Position numbers and translations under genes: made by a program. Below the pieces are notes generated by a model. It was not told where the DNA came from. It saw only the letters and a list, made by a program, of their open reading frames with translations, and made no database searches. A stretch of DNA of 64,000 nucleotides, taken from Saksenaea vasiformis B4078. Its lineage: Eukaryota; Mucoromycota; Mucoromycetes; Mucorales; Saksenaeaceae. Positions 12,381 through 24,581 of the stretch are shown piece after piece. Each line of letters opens with the position of its first letter. Position 1 is the first letter of the stretch. The DNA lies in the NCBI GenBank assembly GCA_000697055.1, contig JNDT01002383.1, forward strand, positions 186,001 through 250,000. The letters run 5' to 3'.

Positions 12381-13637
12381 TTAGTTGCTATTAGTCAGCG
12401 AGACATAGCCAGGCGTTGCGTTTTCATATTCATTGAGGAAAAGATTTTTCTGTGTTTTTTGCATGTACCTTTGTGATTACGTATTAGTATCACTTTCCCG
12501 AGTACAAAGAAAACTTACTTCAAAATGTCAGTTAGATGGTCTGTTAATACACTGACAGCATCGCTGTCCATGTCCGTGTGAGCAATGAGACCGGGCATTT
12601 GTACTGCGTATGGTATGTCAGAATCAAGGGCAGTAACGAGCGAGCTCTTACCAAATAATCGTAACAGATGCTCTGCACCATATAAGTCCACCATTTCTTT
12701 ATCTGGATGTTGTTTACGGATATCTGCATACTGATGGCGTTCAAATCGATAAAGAAGCATAGTACCAAGTGCCTTATTAAAATACGTCCGGACACCGTCT
12801 AACACTTCATCCAGTAATTCCTCGTCCCTAGAACAATAGCTCAACACATGATCCATCCTGTCAAAGTATACACATTTACGTACAGTTCACGACTGCTTTT
12901 CTTTTCTTTCTTGAACCTCTTGTACCGAGCAAGAATTTCAGTCACGTTAGGGTCTCGTGGTAAGCTGATCAACTATGATTTACAGTTAGATCGTGTCGTG
13001 CCGTTTCCTTTATAGCAACCTGTTGATTTTTTGTGACATTTTCCCAGTCATCTACAAGTTGACCTTTCAAGGTATCAGGTATATCCACTCTTATCTCGGG
13101 TTTGTTTAGGAAATCTTCCTCTTGTTGCTACATACATTGAGAAGAGCGAACGCTGGGACGCAGTAATATTTACCTTGTCGATACTCGAGTCTCGACTACG
13201 TTTCTTACCCGCTTGCTGATCAGGAGCGGGAGACGTTGCCGATGAAGATCCTCGCGATTTACTTTTGCCTGTGTATAGCTCTTTCAGTTGACGTTGCATG
13301 GTCAAGTTGGTGTCATTCCAGCGTAGTACTCTTGATTCGGGGACCCATTCATCCCAACTATTGTGTCGTTTAAAACTATAAACTGATTCGAATTGTTGAT
13401 ACATTACGTGCGTTTCCATCCTTTATAGTGAACGTAATAGTATGGACCATGTAATTCGGGATCTTCGTTCAGCCACTGTCGGCTAAGGATCTATGACACA
13501 GTTCAGAACATGATCACCATGACAATTTCTTCTTTTTTTACCTTTGCTTCATAAAGAAGGGGTCCATGGAAGCAAAGTACCTTTTCCTCCTCCTCGAATT
13601 GCAACTTTTTGTCGGCAGAGTTGTCTTCCTGAGCCAT
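12381..13637 (-). CDS. EAF3: Chromatin reader Eaf3/MRG15 (NuA4 and Rpd3S subunit)
   Basis: Seven exons (13637-13542, 13490-13408, 13357-13174, 13127-13020, 12972-12917, 12857-12519, 12468-12381) total 954 nt, or 317 residues. The N-terminal chromodomain shows VLCFHGPLLYEAKV, HYKGWKRTWDEWVPESRVL and nearby aromatic residues that bind H3K36 methyl-lysine in the family. A basic, Ser-rich linker follows (KKRSRD). The MRG domain reads QQLISLPRDPNVTEIL through HLLRLFGKSS to the end YENATPGYVSL. In yeast the protein belongs to the NuA4 acetyltransferase and Rpd3S deacetylase. All six introns are 46-59 nt. The Met at 13637 is supported because the chromodomain begins about ten residues later. Confidence 0.9.
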
Positions 13638-14646
13638 AACGAACGTTATCCCAATTTGGATCGCGATCGATTTTTTTTTCTTCGGCGGGAATTTGGAGGT
13701 GTGTGAGACTGCGCTCGCAGCCGTACACAGAGAAACATCTTCACGGAGGGACATTGCTCTATCAAAGATTGAAGTCACGCGCGTTTCATGCAGAGTGAGT
13801 GCTTCACAGGAAGTTGAAATCTAACAAGGGCGACAGGCTCTGAAGGTTGGTCTGTGGTAATAGAAGTAGTTGTAATAGTAGCTATTACTAGAAGGAAGGA
13901 AATCGGTAATGCACACGCTGCAAGTTTGAAGACAACAAACACATATTGCCTCTCTGCGTAATATTAACCTCGACAGAATTGCAAATGAATATACAGCCAA
14001 CGCAATATTTCCTCAATCTTTTTTCTTTGAGCAGCATAATCATCCGTTTTAGTCTAATTGTTCATCCTACTTCCTGTCGTTTTTTCAAGTTTCCACTTGT
14101 ATTTGTGCATTTGCTCTATGCGCTGCTTCTTTGCAACTTTTCCCATCACGAACTCACATCCGTAGACATATCCAAGTTGTATTTGCGACTTTTTATTTTC
14201 TTGGTCAGCTGCATTCCTGTGCGATTCGCTTACTTTCTTCTTGTTTTGATATATGTTGTCCACATCCGCATAGATCTCGAAACTTGGTTCGCGGGTCTCC
14301 CGCTTCTTTGATTAGCTAATCTTTCTATACAGTTCGATTGATATGACGTAGCCATCATTTACACCTATTCTCTTTCAGTATCTGGACCCTAGATCTCATC
14401 TGTGAGTCAAAAAAGTCAGGAAACTGTAGTGCCGCGTTTGACTCTTTTACCCGATCCAGAGTTCACGATAACTCCTGTCATAGCAACAGGTCCCGATCCA
14501 CTCAACCTTCATTTGATAGAAAGTGTTATTATTATCGCAAACGCGGAGACAGCACTTACTCTTCGCAGAGCTTCCGTGGAGAGGTCGCGCACCTTTAAAA
14601 CATGGATGTAATATTAGTATATACATGTCATAGAGTTGACAGTAAT
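13638..14646. other. Region 3' of the Fanzor-like gene, no gene recognised
   Basis: This stretch lies upstream of EAF3 and downstream of the Fanzor-like reading frame. A plus-strand frame at 13946-14311 is hydrophobic but low in complexity and matches no family. A possible acceptor at about 14600 on the minus strand could add a small 3' exon to the Fanzor-like gene. In known Fanzor and TnpB loci the guide RNA is encoded at or just after the 3' end, so a guide RNA could lie here. I could not fold it. Confidence 0.35.
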
Positions 14647-17600
14647 TTACCGGTAATTGGTGGCGCCGGGAATAGATGGTTTTCCAGCCGAGAAATTGCT
14701 GGGGTCGAAAGGCGATAGCGTTCTCCTATCTACAGACAGGACATTGCTTGCGCATGCCAGACCTATTGCGAGAGCCGCTTGAACATCTCTGTTTTGTGTA
14801 GCATGGCCTGATTGATACACTATGCAACTCGGATTCACACACTGGGATGCACCGTTTACCCTAACTGTCTTCCATTCTCTCTTCTTTCTTCGCCTAGCTT
14901 TGGCCCTTTCCACTCGTCCAAAATAGTAAACACACAACTGAGAACTTCGATGCTCATTCGTCATTGATACCGGGACATAACACCGATGTCGCCTTTGCAG
15001 CCATGCTCCTCCACGACTAATGTGACCCTTCAGTCGAGAACCGACGCCTGTGCCCTGGGTCCCTATAGCCATGATAGGCACGATGTTTTGTGCACCATCC
15101 TTGTCGGTCTTGGCAGCTGTCTTGACGAATCTTCGCTCCTGCGCAGCAACCTAATCATAAACGCGACTAGTAAATAGCGCTTGGATACGTTTCTCATGGT
15201 GAGCATGGTTCTAATGGTAAAATGATCGCAATTGTTTCCGGCAGTTTCGTTTCACCTAATTTTGATTGAAAGATTCGAGATAGAAGGATATGCAAGGATA
15301 GTACCTCTTGCGACTCTAGAGCTTGTTCTACAGTGATTGCTAAAGCCGACAAACTTTCCTGCAATTTTTTTTCCGCGCTCTTGACTTCTGAATTGTTCTA
15401 ATATGAAGTGAGAACCTTGATTTTGCTGTTGCCATTACTATACTCTCTTCCTTTTTTCTCTTTTTTTGCGAGACTTCCTGGAGAACATCTTCTCTTCCAG
15501 ATGTTCCACCGTGATCCGCATTGGTCTGGGAAGTTTTGGACATTTCTTCAGGAATAGATACCGGTATTTGAGTATCTTCTAATTGGCGATTGTGTAAGTC
15601 AAAATGTAAGCGAGCGCGTTCCATTGTAAGGGGGGACAGTTGTCGCCAGAACCCTCAATCCATAATCGGTTCCGCCGAAAGTAATGGCTTTCTCGTAATC
15701 CTGGCTGACTTGCCGATCCAGTTCTGTGATGTCAAGGAACTGTGTACTTGCTTCGCAACCTGGGCGGGTCCAACTTGTAACCTTACACGTCTTTATCTCT
15801 TCCTTTTCATCATCTCCCTCTGACTTCTTTTCCTTGCCCTTTCACTTCTTCTTGAGAATATCCAGCTCCTGTAGTTTGATTTAATTCTGTTGATTGACTG
15901 TTGCATACAATATCCTTCAGTTACCTTCTGACATACATATCGCCGCCTTCGCTGATGTGCCAGTTCCGACCGTATCTTACTTAAATTATGTTGTTTCTGT
16001 GCGCGCTCAAATTTCGAGGTCTTCAAATCTTTGTAACTTTCGCTTTGCTTTTCCTTCGCCCTTGGATCGCTGATATTTATCTTGTGGCGCTTACGCTTGT
16101 CTCGAATTTTCTTTTGGACAGCGTCTATTTCTCCGTCGAGGCTCCTCTGTCCGATTTTGGACAATGTTTTCTACCTGTTGTATGGCCTTTTTTGATTGCC
16201 TTTCTGCCGACTCCAAGGTTTTGATCCTACATTTTGCGTCTTCCGGCAACGTTCTAACTGTCGAAACATCTCGATTTGATCCATTCTCAAAGACACTGTC
16301 CTCGTCGTCCGTACTCTTCCCTTTCGCGTTCTTCCTTCTTTGTTCATAATGAGATACAGCTATGTTCCTTCCTTTTTGAACGTTCCTATCAATTATCACC
16401 ATCTGATGGGGTGTAACAGTTACTCGCCACCGTGGTTCCAAACCGCGAGCATGGCAAATACGAGTGATTTTGTCTTGATCAAAGGAGGAGCTAATTACGG
16501 CGGCTTTGTTGGTCCGAGCTTGTCTAATGTTTGTAATCGCGGTTCCATCTTCTTTGTATAAATAAAATTTTGCCGAAGTCGAACCAAAAAGTTCATACAT
16601 GGACGCCGTATCGAGAGGTAGGGCATGGATCGAGGCAGGGCTGATCGCTGGGCAAATATTAGCAGTGAATTTGCTGTATTCAGTGGCACGGAGAACGGTA
16701 TTCGATAACAAAACAAACCAAACACGCAAGGCAGTCGCAGTGCTTGATCGTCCTTTCGGTATATATGGTGTTAGTGCGTTCATAATCTGAACGACGGTAT
16801 CTATCTCGACCTTCTGGAGCTTGTTATCGTCGTCGTTCCACAACCCCAAGACATCAGCGACTTTCACTTTTCCTTCAACATCTACTGATAGTAACAGTTT
16901 CTTCGTAATAGCTTGAATTCGTATCAACCTTCTTCTGCTAGGTTCTTTCTTCGCGTCATTCGCTTGAACTTCTTCTGATTTCTGTTGCAGCTCTTCCAAT
17001 TCGTCTTGCATCTTTTCGATTGCCATCTCAATGGCCTCATCTATTCCTTCATCGTCTATCCCACTTATATCCACAGGGATATCCAACTCGATCACCTCAC
17101 CTTCTGACTACATAACGTTTATTCTGTTATATGTCGATGACATCGGATATTACGCTCACCTCTTCATCCTTCCGAGACTGTGGATTCTCACCTTTCGTGG
17201 GCATGTATTCCTCTCTCGTGCGTGATTGCAACCTTGTAATCGCATCTGTACACGACTTTTCACGTCGCAATAGTTTAATTCTTTTGTATTGGTCCGTTTC
17301 CACTCCCAGACTTTTCTTCAGGCGCCTTAAATTCTTGCCTTCTTGTTTTATTCGTCCTTTGATATGACGCCGATGCCATTCCTTTTTCCTTTTCATTGGT
17401 TTGATACTCTCCTCCCGTTGTTTTTCTTTCTCTTTTGCTTTTTTCTCGGCAATATGACGGACCTTTTGCTCTCTTTCAGGGGCAAGGTTTAGTTTAAGGA
17501 GTATACGGAGGAGATGGTTGATCGATTTATGGAACAAACCGCCCGCCCACATGTTTTGTAGGTTGGCGGCGTATGGCTTCAGCTGAAAGTGCATTGTGGT

Positions 17601-18633
17601 GCTTAAGCCGGTAGGTGGTTTTGATAAATCTTTCAACATTGGGTGTTGCAGCGCAGACCAGAAAGGATTCTCACTAGCTTTATAGCACTGTCTCCCGAAA
17701 CAGCTCGAATGAATAAATTGCAAATGGCTTCGCCGAATAGGTTGCTGAATTCATTATTGCTCTTCTGTGGCAAAGCTTTCAAATAATTCGACACATTTTC
17801 AGGCAGTGGCACCACTGGTATTGTCAAACCTGAGTTCAGAGCTTCTGGATTGCGGACTGATCCTTTGGGGGTAACCTCCAAAATGTTAAACATATCTGGA
17901 CTGTCCTGCTGGTAACGAGCTTGCTTTGAATGTGGATCCAATATGACGGTACTGGCAGTGTAGTTTAGCATGGTTGCATGTACCGCTGCCCCAAGTTCAG
18001 CGGCGTAGTCCGTAACTTGTTCGGCTGTGGCAGTTGTGGTCTCGAGAAACACTTGTTTCACTTCATCATCCAGATCACCCCGCAAGATTCCAGATAACCG
18101 AACCGAGCATGTCCGGATCGTGTCCTCTTCGTCTTCGCTTTCATTGTTGTCAGTAGTAGTATCGGTGCTGCAGCCTTGTTCTTTCGCCTGCATTTGTTCT
18201 TCAATTTCTTTCTGTGCTTTTTCGACAGCGTCATCAAAATTTGCGATGGCATATTTTTGCCAAAGGGCGCCAATCTGCCCTGACCCAGGATATTTTGAAG
18301 CAAGCGTCCTCCTGGTAATCCCTTGTTCTGCATTGAGCATATCATCGGCTTGTTCGAACGATGACCTTGGAACGCGATCTGCCTTCTCCAGACTCTCTCG
18401 TGGCTCTTGCAACTTTTTCCTGTGTTTTCCTTGCTTCTTTTCTTTTGACTCCTGACGTGCTTTCTTTGTAGACTTTTTTTAGGTTTATATTCAAGGTTTT
18501 TTAGGAGGATCGCTTTCAGTTGGTCATGGAAGACAATGTACAAGGCCTCAAGCGCTTGGTCTGCTGATATCCCTGTTTCAGCTGCCCTTTTTCTTTTGCG
18601 CTTCAAGCGTAACTGGGGTGGTGGTACGGCCAT
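14647..18633 (-). pseudogene. Fanzor-like RuvC nuclease gene (TnpB relative), interrupted
   Basis: Fanzors are RNA-guided DNA nucleases of eukaryotic mobile elements. Signature parts on the minus strand are: RuvC-I at about 15690-15640, GTDYGLRVLATTVP; a Lys/Arg-rich helix region around 15620-15310; then GTQGTGVGSRLKGHISRG, NEHRSSQLCVYYFGRV, and after a basic linker ASQCVNPSC and NRDVQAALAIG. The last carries the RuvC-III Asp. The second ribbon Cys is Tyr (CVYY instead of CxxC). The upstream 900 or so codons are charged; SFDQDKITRICHARGL resembles the segment before RuvC in fungal Fanzors. GT-AG introns explain some frame changes (17583-17674, 17108-17159, 15151-15304). Others need a shift: the A7 run at 18474-18480, about 16150-16175, and the G6 run at 15630-15635. 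A TGA at 15842-15844 is in frame unless a longer intron removes it. I call it decaying, but assembly errors at homopolymers are possible. Confidence 0.7.
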
Positions 18634-21280
18634 GCTTAATAAACAGAATATAACTGGTCATTAAGTTTCTGAATATATCAGTCGATAAGACTTACTCTGT
18701 GAAAATTGAATATGTGTGTGTAAAATAAGAAGAAGAAATGTTGTCAGTAAAGGGCTTTTTTTTGTTTTCTTGCTTTTCAAATTTTAACGGTCCTCTAAGC
18801 CTTAACATCATTTTTGATCCTATTACCTCTTCAGCGTTCAGTCTGACACGGGCCCGTAGAACTTGAACAATATACCACTAATAACTGATACATTTGCAGA
18901 TACTTTCTACATATGTTTCTGGGATAAACTCACCAGAAGAGCACTAATAGCTAATTATCTTCAGGTCAATAAAGGCATAAAGGTGTCACGATTAGCAAGG
19001 ATAACCCAGATCGCACGGAAAAACGTAAATGACATTTATAAGGTACGGATTTCGCCTATACACCGGCGCAATAGAGGGGTTACGACCATAACAAATAACT
19101 GGAAAGAGAGAACAGTATTTCTCGCCAAGCTTGAGTCGCACCAATTTGTTGCCGCGATCATCCTTGTACGATCGACTATCCTCATTATCGACTCTGGATA
19201 CATTTCATGGCTGTTTGTATCTTTTGATCTATTTTATTGGTTTTCCTCTCCATGATCAACAACTTCTTGTTGCAACCTGTTAGTGTGGATACTACCAGGC
19301 TCGTCATTACGTTCGCAGTTGAATGAAATCTCCTCAGTTATGGTTTTGCGCTTTTTCTTGTTCACAATTCACAGTTCTGTCGTTACTTCGATACAGATTT
19401 GAAACTAACATCTCATCCCTTCCAATTTGTCTGTGTAATCTAGTTGTTTTGGAATAATTTCTGAAAGCCTATGTGGCGTCCCTCTACCGCATAGCAAATA
19501 CTGATTTCGCGAAATGTATCGCTGAGACTAGATTGCTTTACGCTCGTTCTTCACATCTCTTTGCTTCTTCTGTGACTCTTTGGAGCTCTTATATTTTCTT
19601 TACTTTTGGCAAGTAAATACTTAATTAATTCGAGAAATGGCTAATTCATACAGCGTATCTCTAGTTTACCGCACCAACAACAGCTTTTTGAATAATAGCC
19701 CAAAGTCTTCTGAATATACTTTACAAGTATTCGTGCTTATTTTGAGTCTTCCTTTAGGGAATCTTGTATAGTTTGGCTGAAACTGGAAGATGCTTTGAAA
19801 CGCTCGGAAGAGCTTGCACCTGATACGCATTTTGTTTAACAAGATCCATCCTTAGAACATCCTGCTGGTTTTTTGTTTCCTCTCAGGATATATAAGAGAC
19901 CATACGTTCAATGGCAATATTAAAAACGCTGTTGCTTCTATTTACGTACAGAATACTTGGCTTTAGCGGGAGTACTATAAACAACCATTTTACGTGGAAT
20001 CGGTGAAAATTGTTGTGAATAGGTAACCTGTTAGGGAGGTCACTCTTGCAAAACGTTTTCGTGAATGGTTTATTCAACGAAATATTTGTCGCACAGATAT
20101 TTGCAGGTAAGTTTTGAAATATTCTCTACGCCTGTTCAAGCTTTGTTTCGGCATATTCAGCCGTGCATCCATCGCAATGGTTACCTTGGCACATTGGTTG
20201 AAGATGACATATCTCAGGAACGTGGTGAACTAGGAAAGTATCGTATAAGGCACATGAAAAAGATGCCTTTCTGTTTCGCCAGACGTTAGTTTCTCTTTTA
20301 TGTCATAGGAATGCATCGAGAGTAAAGAAAGATTGCTGCATTGGTCTCAATGCTCGGAGTGGCGCCCTTAAAACTCCGCCGAGTTCATGCTAAGCGATGT
20401 TACACATTAGACATCGGAGCACTTTGGCAGGAGGTGGGCGGTTTGGTATTCTTGTATTTGCGTGATGCAATTATCGCGCGTCTAAATCGAAATACGATGG
20501 CCATATAAGATTGCACGCAACCGCCAGTCAGGTTGACCAGCGGATATGTAGTCTGACAACAACTGCAGCAATGTGCTCTTTTCTGCAATTTTGAAAACAG
20601 ATGAAGTATATAATTCACCACTACATCGTCTCCGCTGGATAGATAAGTAGTACTGGTAGTGTATCTCTTATGCAGCGGGAAGTACCGTGTATGTGAAGTT
20701 TATAATCAGGGGCGCGTTAAGAGTAAGAGTGCTAACCGAGGCTGAGAAGCGGCAAGCAGCTTTTTCCCGAAAGCGTCAAAAGGATCACGGGAGGTCAATC
20801 AGAAGGAAGAATGCAATGGTTTATTTCTGTTCCGTCGTTGGATTAGCGTACTGTGCTGCATCCTTTTGTGGCTTTGCGTGGCGTGCAAAGTATCATACTA
20901 AGCGACGCAACTTGTTTCAAAACAGCATGACATATTCATGACGGGTTTTTAAAATGTGATAGCCAGACAAGATAAGTGGCAGTGCACAATACAGATCGCC
21001 AGTACTTTTTTCTTTACAATGTAAGTATTTGAACTATGGAAGACGTCTTCAGAATAATGTACTGCACTGGGACAGTTTAATTACGATCCTTTGGCATGCC
21101 GAGAGATGAAGCGTGCGACCGTCAGAACAATGATTTCCTAATTTGGTATTCCTTTTTTTTTGTACAGGCGCATAAAAAATTGACGGATTGCTCCCAACCC
21201 CCGGACAAGTTTTTGTTTCTCTTCCTTTTCTTTCATTGACATTTATCCCTCTTATTCTCCTATCGAAAAACTTGCCAAGA
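18634..21280. other. Gene-poor island with a possible HTH fragment
   Basis: The sequence is AT-rich with many stops. A plus-strand frame at 18863-19255 (130 residues) contains RALIANYLQVNKGIKVSRLA followed by an ARKNVNDIYK helix, which resembles the helix-turn-helix start of Tc1/mariner-type transposases. A GT follows directly, so this could be an exon. Other frames (20065-20289 and 20687-20941 plus, 20400-20621 minus) have no recognised motif. The promoter of aconitase lies at the right edge. Confidence 0.4.
18863..19255 (+). CDS. Hypothetical protein, possible transposase HTH fragment
   Basis: The frame begins at the first Met after an upstream stop and runs 130 codons. Its first 60 residues hold a predicted helix-turn-helix pattern (LTRRALIANYL, then VSRLARITQIARKNVNDI). 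The second half is hydrophobic and probably intron or decayed sequence. It is divergent from the Fanzor-like gene, about 230 nt away. It may be a leftover of another element or chance coding. Confidence 0.25.
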   Translation: MNNIPLITDTFADTFYICFWDKLTRRALIANYLQVNKGIKVSRLARITQIARKNVNDIYKVRISPIHRRNRGVTTITNNWKERTVFLAKLESHQFVAAIILVRSTILIIDSGYISWLFVSFDLFYWFSSP

Positions 21281-23759
21281 ATGTTTTCGAAAAACGTTCT
21301 GTTCAAGGCCTTCAAGGTAAATCAGATGAAGTCATGGTCTTGGTTAAGTTTATACAATCTTTTTCTCTTTGTCTGGTATAGTCGTTGCCCAACCGTGCTA
21401 CTGTTCGCAACTATGCTCAAGTAGGCACCTGGGCTCAGCAAAAGGTAGCAATGTCCAATCTTGAAAAAGACAGATACATCAATTATCAACGGATTGAGGA
21501 CAATTTAGCTATTGTTCGGAAGAGGTAACTTATTTGGGGAAGGACGCATCTTTGTTGATGTTTTTTATTTTTTTCCTATACAGACTCAATCGACCACTGA
21601 CCATGTCAGAGAAGGTGGTTTATGGTCATCTGGACGACGCCGAAAACCAAGATATTGAACGTGGCAAATCGTATCTTAAACTTCGTCCAGACCGTGTGGC
21701 CTGCCAGGATGCCACAGCCCAGATGGCATTGCTTCAATTCATGTCGGCAGGTCTTCCTAGCGTCGCCGTTCCAACCACCGTGCATTGTGACCATTTGATT
21801 CAGGCCCAAGTCGGCGGTGCCAAGGATCTGGCGCGTGCGATTGATATTAACAAAGAAGTCTATGACTTTTTGGCCACCTCTTCGGCCAAGTACAATATTG
21901 GCTTCTGGAAACCAGGATCTGGCATTATTCATCAGATCGTCCTTGAAAACTATGCGTTCCCGGGAGGCCTTATGATTGGCACGGATTCTCACACACCAAA
22001 TGCGGGGGGTCTCGGTATGGTGGCTATCGGTGTGGGCGGTGCGGATGCAGTCGATGTCATGGCCGATTTACCGTGGGAACTCAAATGCCCGAAAGTGATT
22101 GGCGTCAAGTTGCATGGCAAAATGAGCGGCTGGACCTCCGCTAAAGACGTGATTCTGAAAGTTGCCGGTATTCTGACCGTCAAAGGTGGTACGGGTGCCA
22201 TTGTGGAGTACCATGGCGACGGCGTCGATTCGATCTCTTGTACCGGCATGGGCACTATCTGCAACATGGGCGCAGAAATTGGTGCGACAACTTCCTTGTT
22301 CCCTTTCAACCGTCGCATGAGTGATTATTTGCTCGCGACAAATCGTGCAGACATTGCCAAGTATGCTGAAGCCTTTGCACCAAATCTACGTGCGGATGAA
22401 GGAGCGCAGTACGACGAACTCATTGAGATCGATTTGGATAAACTTGAGCCACACATTAACGGCCCTTTCACACCCGATCTAGCTACGCCGCTGTCTAAAT
22501 TCAAGGATGCCGTCAAGGAAAACGACTGGCCTCAGGAGCTCAAGGTTGCTTTGATCGGTTCATGCACGAACTCGTCTTACGAGGACATGACACGATCGAG
22601 CTCTCTCGCGAAACAAGCGGCAGATCATGGTATCAAGGTGAAATCCCAGTTCACCATCACGCCAGGGTCAGAACAAATTCGAGCAACCATTGAACGTGAC
22701 GGCATGATCGATGTCTTCACTAATGTTGGTGGTATTGTGCTTGCTAACGCCTGTGGTCCCTGTATCGGTCAATGGGACCGTAAAGATGTACAAAAAGGAG
22801 AAAAGAACTCTATCATTACATCATACAACCGTAACTTTACTGGTCGTAATGATGCCAATCCTGCAACGCATGCCTTTGTCGCCTCACCGGAAATCGTCAC
22901 GGCTATGGCATTTGCTGGCGATTTGACCTTTAACCCTGCTACGGATTCACTTATTGATGCATCTGGAAAGCCTTTTAAGCTTCAACCACCATCAGGTGAC
23001 GAATTGCCGCCCAAAGGCTATGACCCAGGCGAGGACACGTTCCAACCGCCACCTGCCGATCGTCAGTCAGTAAATGTTGCCGTTTCGCCAAGCTCCAGCC
23101 GTCTGCAGTTGCTGCAGCCATTTGAGAAATGGGATGGCAAGGATATCACAGGTATCCCGATCCTTATCAAGGTGAAGGGCAAGTGTACGACAGACCATAT
23201 TTCTATGGCTGGGCCTTGGCTCAAGTACCGTGGCCATTTGGACAACATCTCAAACAACATGTTGATCGGTGCCGTAAACAGCGAAAACGGTCAAGTCAAT
23301 AGTGTCAAAAACCTATTGACAGGCGAATATGGCGCTGTACCAGATGTTGCACGTGAATATAAGAAGCAAGGGATCAAGTGGGTAGTTGTAGGTGACGAAA
23401 ACTATGGTGAGGGATCGTCCCGTGAACATGCTGCATTAGAGCCGCGCTATCTGAATGGTGCCGCAATCATTACGAAATCGTTTGCACGTATTCACGAGAC
23501 CAATCTGAAAAAGCAAGGCATGCTACCACTGACGTTTGCCAATGCTGCTGATTACGACAAAGTCGATCCATCAGACAAGGTCGATATCATAGGATTGACC
23601 ACCTTTGCTGAAGGAAAGCCATTGACACTTCGTCTACATAAGGCAGACGGCAGGACGGAAGACATCCCTCTCAACCACACGTTTAATGCTGGTCAAATCG
23701 AATGGTTCAAGGCCGGCTCAGCCCTTAATCGAATGAGAGAACAAACTGACAAAGCTTAA
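21281..23759 (+). CDS. ACO1: Aconitate hydratase, mitochondrial
   Basis: The enzyme isomerises citrate to isocitrate in the TCA cycle using a 4Fe-4S cluster. Three exons (21281-21316, 21382-21524, 21584-23759) total 2355 nt, or 784 residues, the usual size of mitochondrial aconitase. The N-terminus [17 protein letters not shown] is basic and amphipathic, as expected for a matrix presequence. Cluster-binding Cys residues appear in [12 protein letters not shown] and [41 protein letters not shown] and [19 protein letters not shown] are family blocks, the last belonging to the swivelling domain. Codon use is strongly biased to C/G endings compared with the flanking DNA, fitting high expression. 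Confidence 0.97.
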
Positions 23760-23823
23760 ATGCATTCACATTGTCAAATAAACAGTAAATCAGTATATTT
23801 CTTTTCTTTTTTCTTTTTTAATA

Positions 23824-24581
23824 TCATTCTGACTTGGGTGGCTTTCTCAAGTTTCCAACGATGGCTTTGTAAGATCGCACGGACAAAGCAAGGGGAATAA
23901 AAACCCACAGAAGGTTAAAGAACTAATGTAGGGCATCAGATCAAACAACGTACTGTTGAGCACATGGGGTTCTTACCGTGAGATAGACATAAAAATACAG
24001 AAAGTTACTGGTGTTAAGGTACTTCGATCCATCCAACCACTGAAAACACATGAGATAAAATGATACGCGTCCAAATCTCATGCACGTACCTCGGGAACAA
24101 ATGTAAACCAACCGCCGATGAGTTCAAAGACTGAGACAAGAATAATCCAGATATGCTTTGTTGGATCATCGCGCTTCAAAAGATAAAGCACATACAAACA
24201 CATAGGACCCGACATAAGCACGGTCATAATTTCCACCGCTACGATGGTAGGATCGGCAAAGTTCCAACGCAAATCCGCCTGCGCATAGTCTTTCCCTGCA
24301 AGAACCGATAAACGGATGATGCCTTACTTTTTTTTTTTTCACTCGTACTTACACATCTCGGCCAAAGCACCTTTACTTGTCTGCACCGTTCGACCAAATG
24401 TACTGTAGTACAGGAACGATCCCTCGATGATGAAGTGGGTCAAGGCATCAAATACAAACCAAATGAATGTCAACCGATCAGGCAATGCTGTTTGGGATGA
24501 CATGAAGGCGCGGCCGGCAATCCAGGCCATCACCAAGAGACCAGCCATGCTCGCAAGGGCAATGATGCTCCAAGGATCCAT
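23824..24581 (-). CDS. EBP: Emopamil-binding protein-like sterol isomerase (EXPERA domain)
   Basis: This is a membrane protein of roughly 210-220 residues with several hydrophobic helices. Family features are WFVFDALTHFIIEGSFL in helix 2, GKDYAQADLRWNFADPTIVAVE, and MSGPMCLYVLYLL. The His and Glu of the THFIIEG block and the later Glu in VAVE are positions used by EBP for catalysis. The family converts delta-8 to delta-7 sterols in the ER. In yeast that step uses the unrelated ERG2, so an EBP-type enzyme here is a useful lineage trait. There are at least three exons; introns lie near 24290-24350, 24045-24095 and 23920-23980. The last exon ends with basic residues KPPKSE. Confidence 0.82.

Noticed and set aside
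17127..17723. A separate gene starting at the Met at 17723
   Set aside because: A strong gtgaga donor at 17674 and an actttcag acceptor at 17583 join it to the upstream frame in phase, so it is better read as an exon of the Fanzor-like gene.
22711..22926. Small frames inside aconitase
   Set aside because: They overlap the long, conserved ACO1 frame in other registers.
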